Counted from the first letter of the stretch, positions 36,000-49,970 are shown. The stretch is 64,000 bases of DNA from Brachynemurus nebulosus (GCA_035578155.1 JAPWDM010000008.1:25878598-25942597), one strand, 5' to 3'. Program-made: numbers and translations. The notes: a model not told the origin generated them from the sequence alone.

Positions 36000-37140
36000 A
36001 AATATTATAACAGGTATTATCCCAATCAGTGGCGGCTCGTGAGCTTTAAGACTGAGTATGCGCTTTCAGAAAAGATAAATCACACTTTTCTAATTTTTAC
36101 TAAATATCGTGAAGTCTAATACTAACAAATACTATTTTACTAAAAAATATCGTAAAGTATTGTAGGTAAATAATTCGTACTCTAAATCTGTACGTTTCGT
36201 TTTTTGAGAAAATATATTGAGCATGGAGATAGATAAATACTAACTGCAAATAGAAATTTTAAAAAAGTTAAAAAAGGAAAAATTAAGAAATAAAAAAATT
36301 ATTGAGCATCTTGGTTTAATTTTTTATCATATCATAATAGTAAATTTCCTAGCACCTAGCTGTTCAGACAATTTTGTCCACTGAATATAACACAAGAGAA
36401 TAGCTTTTTTGATACCCAACAACAATTTAACCTAAAATATTTATCAAAAGAAGTTTTCGAAAATGATGTACTTTTCTAAATTATCTTATGTGCTTTTTCT
36501 GAATTATCAACGTTCAGAATAAGGGTAAATTGGAAATGGATCTATCACTCGAATAATTATATTTACCTATTCACTTATTATTACACGAGATATTTATATT
36601 TTATTGAAAATATTTATGTTTATAAATGACAAAAATTTAGTGCCCAACATATTTATGCTTCCCTGTCGTATTTTTGCTAATTGACAATTCTTCGAGTTAA
36701 ATTGCTTTTAGGTACCAAATTTGAGTTGTAAAAAACAGAAATTTATTTAAAAAAAAGATAAAATATCAGTTGTAACTTTTTTTTAATCAAAGGTAAAAAA
36801 CCCGCAATATTCTTATAGGGTAAATATACATGAGTAAAATTGTTTTCAATATTCTCAAAAAAAAAAAGAAAATTGAGTTGTAGAGAATCCAAATTTATTC
36901 AGAAAAAATATAAAAAAACTTTTTTTACAGCAAAAGCAAAGATGCAAAGATACCGCAATATTATCGTATTAAAATGTGTTCAATATTCTCAAAAAAAATT
37001 CTTTTCGTCAATCAATATTCCTTAAAAAAACTTTTTTTTAATACCCTATTGTTGAACGAGGCAACCGTTGTTTGTTAAATAATCATTAAAAAAAGTTACA
37101 GTTAATAATAAAATCTTAACAATCAAAACACAACTGACAG
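36000..37140. repeat. Possible hAT left end and degenerate A-rich repeats
   Basis: CAGTGGCGGCTCGTGAGC at 36029 looks like a hAT-type left end; no right end was found. At 36700-37030 three loose copies of a phrase with GAGTTGTA, CCGCAATATT and TTCAATATTCTC recur every 150 bases or so. No gene. Confidence 0.4.
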
Positions 37141-37151
37141 CAACGATAAAT

Positions 37152-37377
<226 letters not shown>

Positions 37378-37904
37378 AATTTAGGGTGGTTCTTAATTTT
37401 GAATTTTTTGAATTTGAAAACAGGCGCCCCTTCATTTTGTTCTTTTACATGAAAGATCAAAATCCTGAAAATTTTAAGTTGATAGGTAAATAATAACACG
37501 TGACGCGCTGGCCTTGAAAGTTAGAAATTTCAATTTCTATTGATTTTTATAAAACTACATAAAACTGCATAAAAATGTTCCGAATTGAATGAAATTTTTA
37601 CAATATATGTATGTAATTTTTCATGAAAAATTCAATCATATGCAACGGGAAAGAACTTCCTTTCCTTTAGGTTGAATTTTATTGAAGAAACCATATGAAA
37701 ATATAAAAAAATTGGAACCAATTTTGGCGAAAATAAATTATTATTAAAACAAAAAAACAAATCGAAGTAATTTCAAAGCATTGTCGAATTAGCGTTACGT
37801 TTATTGTTAAGATCAACCAAGAAGAATATTGTTATAGAGTATGTACTAAAGCTTTTTTTGTTGTCTTTGGAAATTGTTTCCGATACTCCTGCACAATCTG
37901 CAAA

Positions 37905-38535
37905 TTAATAACGTATAAAAAAAATTATTACAATAATTGAATAAATATTATGTACTTGTAATGAGTATTGTTTTTGGTTTTCATCTTTAGTGATTAACGT
38001 GTTAAAATCTTGGATTAATTTAACACCCCTCTCAGCCGCGTCGTTCACCACTTTAAATGATTCAATGACTTTTTTTCCAGTTTGGGAACTCTCACATTGA
38101 TTCCAACAGCTAGGATGCGTTTTTAGAAAATTCCTTTGTATATCAAATCTTTTGAATAATTTTTTCAAGTTACTACTCAATAAGTAAGCTGGAAGATCTT
38201 TTTTTAAAAAAAATTCAAATCTTCTACATTTAAGGTAAGTTTTTTCTTAGTATTTTCAAGTTCGTCAAGTTTATCAGAGTTTGTAATTCTTCTAGCCATT
38301 TTTTTTTTCATTTCATAATCGATTCGATCATCAAATATTGAGAAGGCAGCAGTCTCTTCATTTAAATACCATAAATCTAAAAATTTCTTTATTGTGGCAT
38401 CGGATACGTTTTTATTATCATTTACACTGATTTCATATAATTTTTGCAGGAAGTTGATAGTACTCGTAATACGTCCCCGCGTGATGGTAATTTACTGCTA
38501 GTTATTATCTCTTTCATTCAGCCAATAAGATAAAT
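37905..38535 (-). pseudogene. Relic of a mobile-element-associated gene
   Basis: On the minus strand, in order: RGDVLRVLSTFLQKLYEI (near 38480), SDATIKKFLDLWYLNEET, EMKKKMARRI, LPAYLLSSNLKKLFKRFDI and VVNDAAERGVKLIQDFN ending LITKDENQKQYSLQV near 37945. They need frame changes, so it is broken. I recall the VNDAAERGVKLI..DENQKQ text as a recurrent, uncharacterised protein family in insect and other invertebrate genomes, always repeat-associated. The longest single frame is 91 codons. No catalytic motif is visible and no function is claimed. Confidence 0.55.
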
Positions 38536-38856
38536 GGGTTTACGAGATGCCATATTTTCAATTAATACAAAAGCGCAATTAATTATCTATTACAATTTTT
38601 AACAAGCAACACCGTCAGCATAAAATGCAAGCAAGATAAACTTTCTTTTTAAACAATATTTAAATTTAAAAATAAACCAGCAAATAAATGAATTCGTTAT
38701 TGTTAAAATTTTCAAAAATATTTCTTAGTAATTTTTAACAATCATATAACGATTTTTTTTTAAATTCAGAGGAAGTGTTTACATTTTTGAAAATTAGCTT
38801 ATTTTTTACAATTTAAGATGTTTTTTTTTTTTGGTGTAACTCAGCTAAAAAACAAG

Positions 38857-40048
38857 ATACCCCTGTCGCAGCATCCTGCATAACATAGCGAATTTCCATT
38901 TACAAAAGTACGTTTTTCTCGGAAACTAGTTGATATAGAGTAATTGTAAATAAAAAAACCTTCTTTATGTGATTTTTCCTCCTCATTCCGCCAAATTTTT
39001 TTCACGAAAAATGTCAAAAACACCGTAAACGTTTTCATGAAATTTCTTAAAAATAAGATGTTTCGTTTTGAGGTATCGTGCGGTGTGACAGTGTGGCCTT
39101 AAGCATTTAAACTGAAGCGCGGAATTAGTGTCGACACCTGTTGGTGAAATCTATAAGCTTTTTCGTATAGTTTAGTTTCAAACCACTAGTTGATTGACTA
39201 ACGACCCTTAATAGATCTAACCGCGCTACTGTCGTTCTGTTCAGTACGTATATAAGTTATATTATTATGGCGAGAGAGACAGGTTTTGAGCCAATCAGAG
39301 GACGAGCGTCTTTTGTGACCATATATGGTGATCTAAAGAGTAGATCGGATGGAAGTAAGGATTGGATCGTGGATAAAAAGACACTCTTTGGCTAGTGTTT
39401 AAACAGCAAAGACGTCATTATAATATTTAATAAATTTAATTTTTAATTGTTGTAATGACGTCTTTGCTGTTTAAACACTAGCCAAAGAGTGTCTTTTTAT
39501 CCACGATCCAATCCTTACTTCCATCCGATCTACTCTTTAGATCACCATATATGGTCACAAAAGACGCTCGTCCTCTGATTGGCTCAAAACCTGTCTCTCT
39601 CGCCATAATAATATAACTTATATACGTACTGAACAGAACGACAGTAGCGCGGTTAGATCTATTAAGGGTCGTTAGTCAATCAACTAGTGGTTTGAAACTA
39701 AACTATACGAAAAAGCTTATAGATTTCACCAACAGGTGTCGACACTAATTCCGCGCTTCAGTTTAAATGCTTAAGGCCACACTGTCACAGCGGACACTTA
39801 GTAAACATATATATAAATGTGCCGCACGATAACTCAAGAACGAAACATCTTATTTTTAAGAAATTTCGTGAAAATGTTTACGGTTTTTTAAGCATTTTTC
39901 GTGAAAAAAATTTGGCGGAATGAGGCGGAAAAATCACATAAAAAAGGTTTTTTATTTACAATTACTCTATATCAACTAGTTTCCGAGAAAAACGTACTTT
40001 TGTAAATGGAAATTCGCTATGTTATGCAGGATGCTGCGACAGGGGTAT
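38857..40048. mobile_element. 1.19-kb palindromic element with family B ends
   Basis: Arms 38857-39425 and 39449-40048 with a loop of about 23 bases (AT only). Ends read ATACCCCTGTCGCAGCATCC then TGCATAACATAGCGAATTTC and the reverse complement. The arms are nearly identical, but the right arm has about 30 extra bases (39790-39822, TTAGTAAACATATATATAAA region) and a few substitutions (for example GTATCG/GATAAC near 39072/39830). No TSD is evident. The ORF at 38841-39038 is arm sequence. Confidence 0.85.
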
Positions 40049-40059
40049 TTTAAACTAGA

Positions 40060-40850
40060 AGCTGTATCAAATAAAAATTTTTGTATACGTTTAATTACCA
40101 ATAGAAGTATGTATTATACAAATTATGTTCGGATTACTAGATTTTATATCACAAATTAAATTTTTACTTAATAGTAATTCTAATTTTAACACCAGAGACG
40201 TGAGTGAAATCTTTGCGTCGCCAATTAATAATAGAATTAAAGAAAAATTTGAAACATTTGTCATAAGCATACAACCTTAAAAAAACTTAAGTGTTCAACC
40301 AAAAATCTCAAAAACAACGTTTACTAGAAACAATTTTGAGGCTTTATTTTGACTTAAAGAATAAAAATAGAAACGTAATTCGATAGATAAAAGACTGAAA
40401 TTTTTCGGATGGTCATTGATTTTTAAAAATTAAATCATTTTAATTACGAAAAATAGCTCTAAACATCACCATTTTTGAAATAATAAAAACAAAACTGAAG
40501 CTTTAGTATTTACTTAAAAAATCTAATTCTTTTTTTAAAAATTGCGTAAATATCTTCTCTTTTTCGGATGGTCATTTAAAAATAATTTATATTAAAACTG
40601 ACTTTAAAAAATTAAAAACCTTAAAAAATGACAAAATCAGTTTGAATATTTATAATTACGTTTAGTTCTTAACAGATAGCAGTGAGATCTTTACTTGTAA
40701 TATTTACTATGGAGACAATATTTACAATTTTTATGAAAAAAATATTTTATATTGATCTGTGCTAGGATTACCAACATAAATACCAATTTGATTGAAATAA
40801 TATATACATAGGTTAGATGTCCATTGAAGGTTTTGAAATTATATTTTGCA
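40060..40850. other. AT-rich flank of the YqaJ relic
   Basis: No gene recognised. TTTTTCGGATGGTCATT occurs twice (40397 and 40560) in similar A-rich context, an old duplication. The missing N-terminal part of the exonuclease may once have been here. Confidence 0.4.
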
Positions 40851-40854
40851 CTGA

Positions 40855-41364
40855 ATTAAATTTGAATGCGTAGACGGATATGGGAATGATTTTGAACCAC
40901 TTGCGAAAAATGATTTAGCAACAATTTTAAATAAGAAAATTGAAGATTGTGGACTTTTTATTCATAAAAGATTAAAATTTCTAGCAGCGAGTCCTGACGG
41001 ATTAATTAATGAAGATGGCATAATTGAAATAAAATGTTTATATATTTGTAAAAACATGACTCCATCGGAAGGTATTTTACAAAAAAAAATCAAATACACC
41101 GTTCTAGACGAAAATGGAAATTTACAATTAAAGAAAACTCACAATTATTATTATCAAGTGATGGGACAGTTAGAAATAACTGAAGAAAAATTTTGTTTAT
41201 TTGTATTATGGACTCCAAAGGGTCTTTTATTCAAAAAAATTTGGAGGGATCAAAATTTCTGTAAAAATAAAATGGAAAAAAAAACTTACTGAATTTTATG
41301 ACTCCAAATTATTGCCAGAAATATTAGACCCACGACATACACAAAAACTTAAAATTCGGGACTA
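40855..41364 (+). pseudogene. YqaJ-like (lambda-exonuclease family) nuclease relic
   Basis: An open frame from 40855 reads DGYGNDFEPLAKNDLATI, then CGLFIHKRLKFLAASPDGLI, then IIEIKC, NYYYQVMGQLEI and FVLWTPKGLLF. SPDG...EIKC is the PD-(D/E)XK nuclease signature (Asp at about 40998, Glu and Lys at about 41027-41033). Tyr-rich YYYQVMGQL is the usual following helix. One extra A in the run at 41276-41284 shifts the frame; the tail LTEFYDSKLLPEILDPRHTQ continues in the next frame to a stop at 41362. The N-terminal third is missing. The family makes alkaline exonucleases for recombination and is widespread on invertebrate mobile elements. Confidence 0.8.
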
Positions 41365-41472
41365 ATTTTTATTTATTTTATTTTATTTTTTCTTTTCGTA
41401 TAATAGGCTATTGACAATGTATGTAATTGAATAAGGAACTAATTCGTTACAAGTGTTTTATTGTTTCATATG

Positions 41473-41742
41473 CAGTGGCGTAGTGAACATAACCGGCGCC
41501 CGGTTATGTTCAAAACTCGACACTTTATTGGCGCCCCTGTAGGAAAAAATATTGCTTTTTTTTCCTCCCAAAAAACAAGTGACGAGCAAAAAAAAAACTC
41601 ATACCTAATTTTTTTGGCGCCCCCCAAGAACTGCCTCCTTTCGGCACATTTGACGCGCCTGTTTGACATACATTTGGCGCCCCTCTGCGAATGGCGCCCG
41701 GTGCATGATAGACCCCCTTGCATCCCCCTTTCTACGCCTCTG
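41473..41742. mobile_element. hAT MITE, 270 bp
   Basis: Ends CAGTGGCGTAG and CTACGCCTCTG. Perfect 8-bp TSD TTCATATG (41465-41472, 41743-41750). GC-rich inner phrases GGCGCCC and GCGCCCGG occur several times. Both overlapping 93-97 codon ORFs are by-products. Confidence 0.9.
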
Positions 41743-41759
41743 TTCATATGTTAAGTTGT

Positions 41760-43380
41760 ACCCGAAAGATGATAAATCCACAAAGTGCTATTAAATGTAG
41801 GCTTAGGCTTTTACGAATGGCGTAAATTTATCGGCTCTTAAGTTTTTTAACTATAACACAAAAACTAGGCATTTTTCGTAAATAAACATGATTAGATTTT
41901 TTGTAGAGAATTTTTCTTATCGAAATGGCACCTTATAAACTCAAACTATTTTCTCAACAAAATAAGTCAAAAAAACTTTTTTTTTTTAAATTCAACTTTT
42001 CGTCTTTTTTTTTTTTTTTAATTTTTATATATAACTTTCTTCTGAGTGGGTTTACGTATAGGCATTGGTTCACAAAAAAGAAAGCAGACTAATTTTTGAT
42101 AAAAATTAGTTGAGATACAGTCGTTCAAAGTTACCTCTATAGTTTGTAAGCTTAGTCAGTGTGGGAAATAAATAACTATAATTAAGTTTTTCAAATTTAT
42201 TTAATTTTACTGTAAATACCATAATTTTTTTTATAATATAATACTTTATAAAATAATTTTTTATTTAAAATTAAACAAAATTATTGTGTAATTTCTTTTT
42301 TTTTTATAGTTATTGATAATCCTACCACAAAGCATTCAATATTTATTTGAAAGTTATTAACCGTAAAAATATCTAATAAAAAAAGACAAATATACTACTG
42401 ATACTACCAACTACTAAATTATATTACACTACCCTTATTTGAAGTGTTGTAGTTATGTTTTTTACAGATAATTGGTATATATAAAATATTAAAAAAAGAG
42501 GTACAATACATTTTAAATTGTAAACGTATATTTCGACTCTTTTTAGCATATTTGTTTTTTAACCAAATGATTAAAATTTAACAATTTTTAAAAATCTACC
42601 CCCGCCTGCTTGCCCCAAAACAAGCTGCCCGCAAGCAAATACGCTTATATAGCCTTAAAAAATTTTGACAAATGTGGCATCCATCAATAGAGGGACACCC
42701 TATGAGTCGCCGAACAGAGTTTGAATTTTGAAAAAATTCGGTTTCATTTTTGAATTACAGATTCCCAGTTTGACATTTTTTAAAAATAAATTATATGTAA
42801 ATTAAAATTGTTGTGCATCGGAATGAGCCAAATTTCAACTCATTCCAACGGCAAAATTGTGAAAGTATATTTTTTTTTTTTTGAAAAAAAAAAAAATTAC
42901 TACTTAAAAAGTAGAGGGGGTATTTTTGCAACCGCGCCAACCCCGGCAGAAGTAGATTTTCATACTTCACTATTATCAAATAAGCTATATAGGAAATTCT
43001 AGCTTTATGGCGAGTACCTTAGTCGAGGTGGCGGGTAGCTCTCCTACTATTACATTTCACGATTTTTTACATGCAAAATTTGAGAGTGAATAGTATAAAA
43101 TTTTTCGCTATTTGATTTTTCTCTTTATTTATGCTTCAAATTCTACAACTCTGTCGAATTTCATCAACCTAAGATTGTTAGAAGTGCTTTATATTTTTGA
43201 TGATAAGTGGAAAGTCAATCACAAAATTGCCGTTTTTTGAGGTATTCAGGCTTGAAAAGAAAAAGTCATTAACGTATATAAATTGAAGATTTGTTTTAGT
43301 TTCAGAATAAATCAATTTGGCACCAACAAACTCAAAAAATCATTTTATTTAAAAGCAATATTTTAAACAAATATGAGTCT
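41760..43380. other. AT-rich stretch, no gene recognised
   Basis: Homopolymer-rich with short chance frames. A GC-richer patch at 42598-42650 (CCCCGCCTGCTTGCCCC) and one at 43385-43435 (CCACCCACCGCCGGAGG) may be transposon scraps; neither has a visible partner. Confidence 0.4.
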
Positions 43381-43489
43381 CCACCCACCGCCGGAGGTTT
43401 CTAGAACCGCCCCGGTAGTGGATGGTGGGTCCAGAACTTGTTTTCTTATTTTCTCAAAAACTAGCTAACCTAGAATAATAGTTCAAAAA

Positions 43490-43975
<486 letters not shown>

Positions 43976-44359
43976 GTAGTTCTGAAAACTTAAAAGTACT
44001 GTAGTGCTACTATCATACTATAGTATTTTTACTACCAATAACAATTTATTACATTTTTTCATTTATGGTAGACTTTTCCATAAAATTGCCCATTTTTTTT
44101 CCATGACTGGTTTGGATAAATGTAATTCAGTTGAAGGCTAGTTAAATACTTTCCTGAAAAATTATCATAAATACTTTGGAACTCATATGTTTCATATTAT
44201 CTGAAATCAAATCAACAAAATAGGGTACTTGACTGAAGTAACAAAAATATTCTAAAACCACTGGTTTTCCATATCAGTTAATTTATTTTTTTTTATTTTC
44301 GACAAATTCTGTAAAAAATCATAAAAAAAAATTAACCCCTAAGTTAATAACCCTCGTAA

Positions 44360-44935
<576 letters not shown>

Positions 44936-44939
44936 CAAA

Positions 44940-45255
44940 CAAATAACAGTTAATAAACAAACAAAGACATAATTCGTGAATATAATTTTCCGTAACAATA
45001 GTCATAAACATAATACAATTGCAATGAATATTCTATCAAAACTTTGTCTGGTTTTATATTTTGGTTATTATACAGCCCATTGTCCAGTTCAAATTATTAT
45101 TAATTGTATTATACCTACATAAATTATAAGTTCTGTCTTATTGTTAGTATCTTTATAGAATACTGATGAAAATGTTTATGTAATTATTTTATCCATAGAA
45201 AGAAAATATCTGTTACGTAATACGTTACTTAACACGTGCCATAAATTTTTGAACG
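44940..45255. other. AT-rich stretch, nothing recognised
   Basis: No ORF or repeat identified. Confidence 0.4.
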
Positions 45256-45261
45256 TGTATA

Positions 45262-45364
45262 CAGTACTTGTTCTCAAATGGATACCCCCCTCTCTCACTC
45301 ACTCTTTATGTATTTATATATAAGAGTGAGAGAGAGAGGGGTTTCCATTTGAGAATAATTACTG
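45262..45364. mobile_element. Tc1/mariner-type MITE, 103 bp
   Basis: TA on both sides (45260-45261, 45365-45366). Ends CAGTACTTGTTCTCAAATGG and CCATTTGAGAATAATTACTG. The arms continue with CTCTCTCACTC/GAGTGAGAGAG, leaving only a short AT loop. Confidence 0.85.
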
Positions 45365-45492
45365 TATTTTGTATTCCCAGAAAAAAATAAACTATTATAT
45401 ATTTTACAAAATATGAATGTGATATGTATTTTGGAAAATGCTCATTCCTTCACCATTTAAGTATATTATATGTACACCGACTTCTCTTTAAC

Positions 45493-45519
45493 CGGACGAC
45501 AATACACAAACGTCGTCCG
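45493..45519. repeat. Small perfect hairpin
   Basis: CGGACGAC and GTCGTCCG around an 11-base loop; possibly a remnant of a transposon end. Confidence 0.5.
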
Positions 45520-45964
45520 CTTAGACAATTCATATATAGGGTGTTTCTTTACACAATTTATTTTTATAAAGAAGTTAAAGTAGTTTTGTTAAAATAACTT
45601 TCAAAAGAATATTTTCTAGCTACATAATATTTACATCTAATTGTAAGCTGGGAAATTATACATTCATATGTGTATTAATAATTTTTATTATTGTTATTAT
45701 CATATACTTATGTTAACTTCCAAAATAATCGCCTGTATATATTAAATTTGCAAGATTTGTTTACATAAGATAGTGTTTATTTTAAAAATATTTTCGTGTA
45801 TATAAACACAAATACATAGAAACCGTCCCCATAATGAAAGTCCGCATAGAAATATAAACGCTGTATACCTTTCCTTGTTCCACAGTTCCTGCAGCATTAT
45901 TACATTTTTACAAGTTTGTGTGTATTTTTTGGTAAATTTTTAAATAATATAAAAAAAACACAAT

Positions 45965-46215
45965 TAAACACAATTCATCCTTTCTGTGATCTGATCCACT
46001 GGTAATTGTGGCTCTGACTCCACAAGATTTCGAAAAATGTCATCATCAAAATTAACAGGACTTCCTGAACGAGGTTCATCATCAATGCTGCTTTCTCCAA
46101 CTTTAAATTTTTTAAAACATTTCTGAGCAGTCCTTACATTAATAGTGTGTTCACCTTATTTTTATCGCTGCAGACCTGGCAGATTCACAACACAAAAATA
46201 AAAAATGTAGTACAG
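45965..46215 (-). pseudogene. Mariner transposase relic (N-terminal part)
   Basis: On the minus strand: HFLFLCCESARSAAIKI, then a frameshift at about 46153, then NVRTAQKCFKKFKVGESS and IDDEPRSGSPVNFDDD, ending VESEPQLPVDQITE near 45975. This is the DNA-binding and linker region of a Mos1-like mariner transposase (VRTAQ.WF.KF..G and DEPRSGRP signatures). The catalytic D,D34D part is absent; only AT-rich DNA follows. Long dead. Confidence 0.85.
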
Positions 46216-46504
46216 CACGTTTGTAATGATTATCATATTCATCTTCTATGGGTACTAAAATGCGTTCGATATTTACAAAAGTTGGTAAGGAACTGAATAA
46301 TATGTTAGTCAAACGATGACAAGTTTCGACAGGTTCAAAATTGTATTGGTTTAGTAAATGAGTTATAGTGAATCCCATGCATGCTATTAATACGCACGGA
46401 CTTATGGACTGACCTGATATAATAAGTATATTTAAAACATTTGCTTAAGGTACCATCACAGTGTAGAATTTTGAAAAAATTAAATTTTTTTTTGGTCTTC
46501 CCGG

Positions 46505-46605
46505 GAAAAAATACTCATATCTGATCATATATGATCATGTGTAAACACTCAGATCTGATCAGATCCCGAAAATGGCCCTATCTGATCAGATCTGACAAGG
46601 AAAGG
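46505..46605. repeat. Cluster of TGATCA palindromes
   Basis: TCTGATCATATATGATCATG, CAGATCTGATCAGATC and TATCTGATCAGATCTG occur within about 100 bases. Possibly subterminal binding sites of a transposon; no ends were identified. Confidence 0.7.
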
Positions 46606-46609
46606 TTTT

Positions 46610-47830
46610 GAACTATCAATTCTCAATTTTGATGAAACTTGGTACATATGTAGTACAAGCAAAAATAACAGATCCGTATTTTTTTTTATCTGCCACCGTC
46701 GCCATTTAAGGGGTGAAATCACTCCTCAAAATTAGGGTAAAATTTCAATTTTGCTTGATAACTCGAAAACGACGGAAGATAGAAAAAATCTTAAATTGAT
46801 AAAACACTTTATTTTTGGAGAGCTTTCTATTGATGTGTATAAATTCACGATCGGACCTACTGGAGGGGCTGTTCAGGTAAAATTGAAGGTAAATTTTGAA
46901 ATAGAGTGGATATGCTTTAGTAAATTAAAATTTGAATAGCATACATGAAAACTACATGAAAAATACTAGTTCAACTGTTTTTGCTCAAAGTTGTAATTTA
47001 AAGTTTAAAATCTCAAAACCGGACAGCTAATTTGAGGTGCCAATCGTAATTTTACTGACAATCAGCAAAATAAAATTATTTCTATAAGGTTTTCAGCAAG
47101 TTAACTGTCTTGTAATTAATAAAAAATATCCTTTCCAAATTAGAAATTAGAAACAAAAATTGATGAAATTTTGTTTACATGTACTACACAGTAGTCTAGT
47201 ACACTACTTAAAAGCTATTTGTATTGCTAATTTTACACATTATTATTATATTTATTGTAAGATTGTTGTGTTTGTTGTATATGTAAACAAAATTTTGTGA
47301 GTTTTGAAATTTTTAGTTTACAACTTGGAGGAGGTGTTTTTATATTTATCGCTAGGTCTCTATGTAAACACAATATCGCCAATTTTTAAATTTTTAGGTA
47401 CGCACTTGAAGGGGTGGTTTGAAAAATTGTCGATGCAAAAAATAATGTTATATTTATTACTAGAATTCTGTATAGTATATGTAAACAAAATATTATAAAT
47501 TAATAAATTTTTAAGTACACATATGAAGCGGTAGTTTCAACTCCTAAAAATTTATAGATGCAAAAGATAATGTTATATTTATTACTTGAGCTCTATATAG
47601 TATATATAAACAAAATATGATCAATTTTTAAATTTTTAAGTACACAGTTAAGGCGTGGTTTCAACCCTTAAAAATGTGTACATGCAAAACATAATGTTAT
47701 ATTTGTTACTAGAACTTTTTAAGGTACGTATAAAAAAAATTTCATCGATTTTTAAATTTTTGTCGTCCAACTTTGAGGGTTTTTTAGCAACAACTGATAT
47801 TTTTTATGTTATTAGGTAGCCACCCTCTAT
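46610..47830 (+). repeat. Repeat element E with ~135-bp tandem units
   Basis: Starts TTTTGATGAAACTTGGTACA with a segment resembling family A (AAGGGGTGAAATCACTCCTC). From 47230 it has four or five loose units carrying ATAATGTTATATTTATTAC, then TATGTAAACAAAAT, TTTTTAAATTTTTAAGTACA and GGTGTTTCAACCC-like text. A reverse copy lies at 55110. No convincing ORF. Confidence 0.6.
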
Positions 47831-47839
47831 ATACTGACA

Positions 47840-49740
47840 AAGTTTCAGATTTTTTTGAATTTTCGTCTTCTTGCCCTTTCCTTGTTAGTACAAACCAATA
47901 CTCGGCTGACGAAATAACAATATTGTGATGTGATTGATTGTTAAGAAATGCTAATTGCACCAATTGCATATAAAATATTTTAAAATTTTAACTACTTTAA
48001 ATTTGCAAGTCTATCCTTGCAATATCAAAAAGACAAAACTGCAGTTTTAATGAAATCTAAAAAAAATTCAAAATTAAAACATTTTAAAAATTCAAAATTA
48101 AAATAAATAAAGATTTTTTTTTATTTTCTTATGAATCTTATGTCCCATTTTTGTGATCTTGAATTATTTTATTAGAATTATCACTAATAATTTTTCGTTC
48201 AACGTAGACAAAATTTTACTTCAATTGGATCGGTTTGACTTTAGCAACCTTAGTTAAAGAAAAATATAAGTTGGTCTCCACTCAACAAATTTTCTTTAAA
48301 TTGTTTTTATCGTGTATTCTTTATCAAGTACAAGTAATAAATATTTATCGCTATTAAATATGTAGTAAAAGCTCGAAAAAATAACTAGGTATATTTACTA
48401 GAATTGGACTTTCACTATGCACTAGCTGTCACAGTACCATTATTACTTTACATAATATTGCGATATCTCGAAATCTGTTTGGTCCAAATGAATTAATTTA
48501 ACAGCATCCCGTTTGATGTCGTTAGTTGTATCTATAGTATTTTGAGAGTATTGTTGGCAGAGTTTGGTCATTATTCTATCTAAAATAAAATCAATATTTC
48601 CTCTCAGAGCGGTCTAGATATTCAGCTAGCTTTACAAAGTGTGCAAAGAAAATAGTGATCATTTAGTTTAATTTAAAATTATCTACTACAATTTAATAAG
48701 TGATCTCAGAATGTTGTTAGTGGAATATACTTAATATTATAAATTAACACATTAAGTTATTCGCAATTCATAGAATATTTTCTAAATAAATAAGTAAAAA
48801 TTGATTATTGTAAACATATGTACGTAAAATAAGAATTTCAAATACATAATTGTTGTTGCAATACAACAACGGCTTTCCATAATATTAACGCCCAAACGTA
48901 AAATCGTAATATAGCAACTCATGTATTGGAACGTAATTAATATTTGTTTTTATTGTTAAAAAATAAACACAATAAATAATAAAAAAAATTAACAATTTTT
49001 AAAAAAAAATGAAAATAAAATTATTATTTTAAATATTTTCTTCTATTAAGCGTCTATTTACAAAATTAATAATTTAATAACGTTTTTTATTTATTTACTT
49101 TTTTTTATAATTGATAAAATTGATAAATTTATGTGAAATAAATGTGTCGAAATATAAGTGTTTTTATTAAATATATATTTCACAGTTGAGAAAACATGAT
49201 TTGTATTTTTAGAAATCAAACGCAAAAAATAGTAAGGTACGTTTCATCAAATTAATTCCAGGTATAAATTTACACCATTTATGTTGTATATTATTGATAA
49301 ATATGTTCGAATACCGATTCTTCCTAGCAATCAAATATATTAGCCGATAGATATATTTTACTTCGGAGAAAAATAAAAATTAATTTCAAATTTAGAATCG
49401 AAAATGAAAACGATTGTTTAAATAAAACAGGAAAATCCATTGACGTCATAAAAATTAATTATAGTAAACAAAATCAAAATATCCAAAAACTAAAAATAAA
49501 GTGAGTTATGTCGTTTTTAAGTACATGTTCAGTCTGACATTTTTTTTTTTTTATACTGAACATAATTAATTACAAAAGAACATCTGGCAGTTTTTTGAAA
49601 ATTCTGTTATAAATAAATTTACTACGAGTATTTACTATAATATGTAAAGGTGTAACATTTTTTTACTTGCAAATACACTTGTAGTGTTATTTTCATAACT
49701 TGAAATTTAAGACGATAAAGCCATGATATGTGACATGTAC
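47840..49740. other. AT-rich stretch, no gene recognised
   Basis: Homopolymer-rich; no reading frame above about 60 codons and no repeat boundary found. Confidence 0.4.
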
Positions 49741-49743
49741 ATA

Positions 49744-49970
49744 CAGGGCCGAATTTACCCTAGCTTCCGCCCGGAGCACTGTGAAAACTGCCGTGCCTGA
49801 CAAAAATTTAAAAAAAAAATTCTTATTAATTTTCTCACTTTTTTACCTTTTCCTATCGAAAAATAAGTGATAAACAAAAAAAAAAATTATCACGTGTGTT
49901 CTAAATTTTGCCGAACCTAAAAATTTGCCGCCAGTGCCCCGCGTGCTCCCAGTGTAAATCCGGTATCGTA
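49744..49970. mobile_element. hAT MITE, 227 bp
   Basis: Left end CAGGGCCGAATTTACCC; right end GTAAATCCGGTATCGTA, an imperfect inverted pair over AATTTAC/GTAAATC. Flanks TGTACATA (49736-49743) and TGTATATA (49971-49978) match at 7 of 8. Inner GC-rich phrases GCCCGGAGCACTG and CAGTGCCCCGCGTGCTCC also pair loosely. Confidence 0.65.

Noticed and set aside
39240..39620. Palindrome centre considered as a divergent promoter or gene pair
   Set aside because: No coding frame extends from either arm and the features are mirror images of one sequence.
41461..41754. 97/93-codon ORFs on both strands
   Set aside because: Coextensive with a 270-bp hAT MITE that has a perfect TSD.
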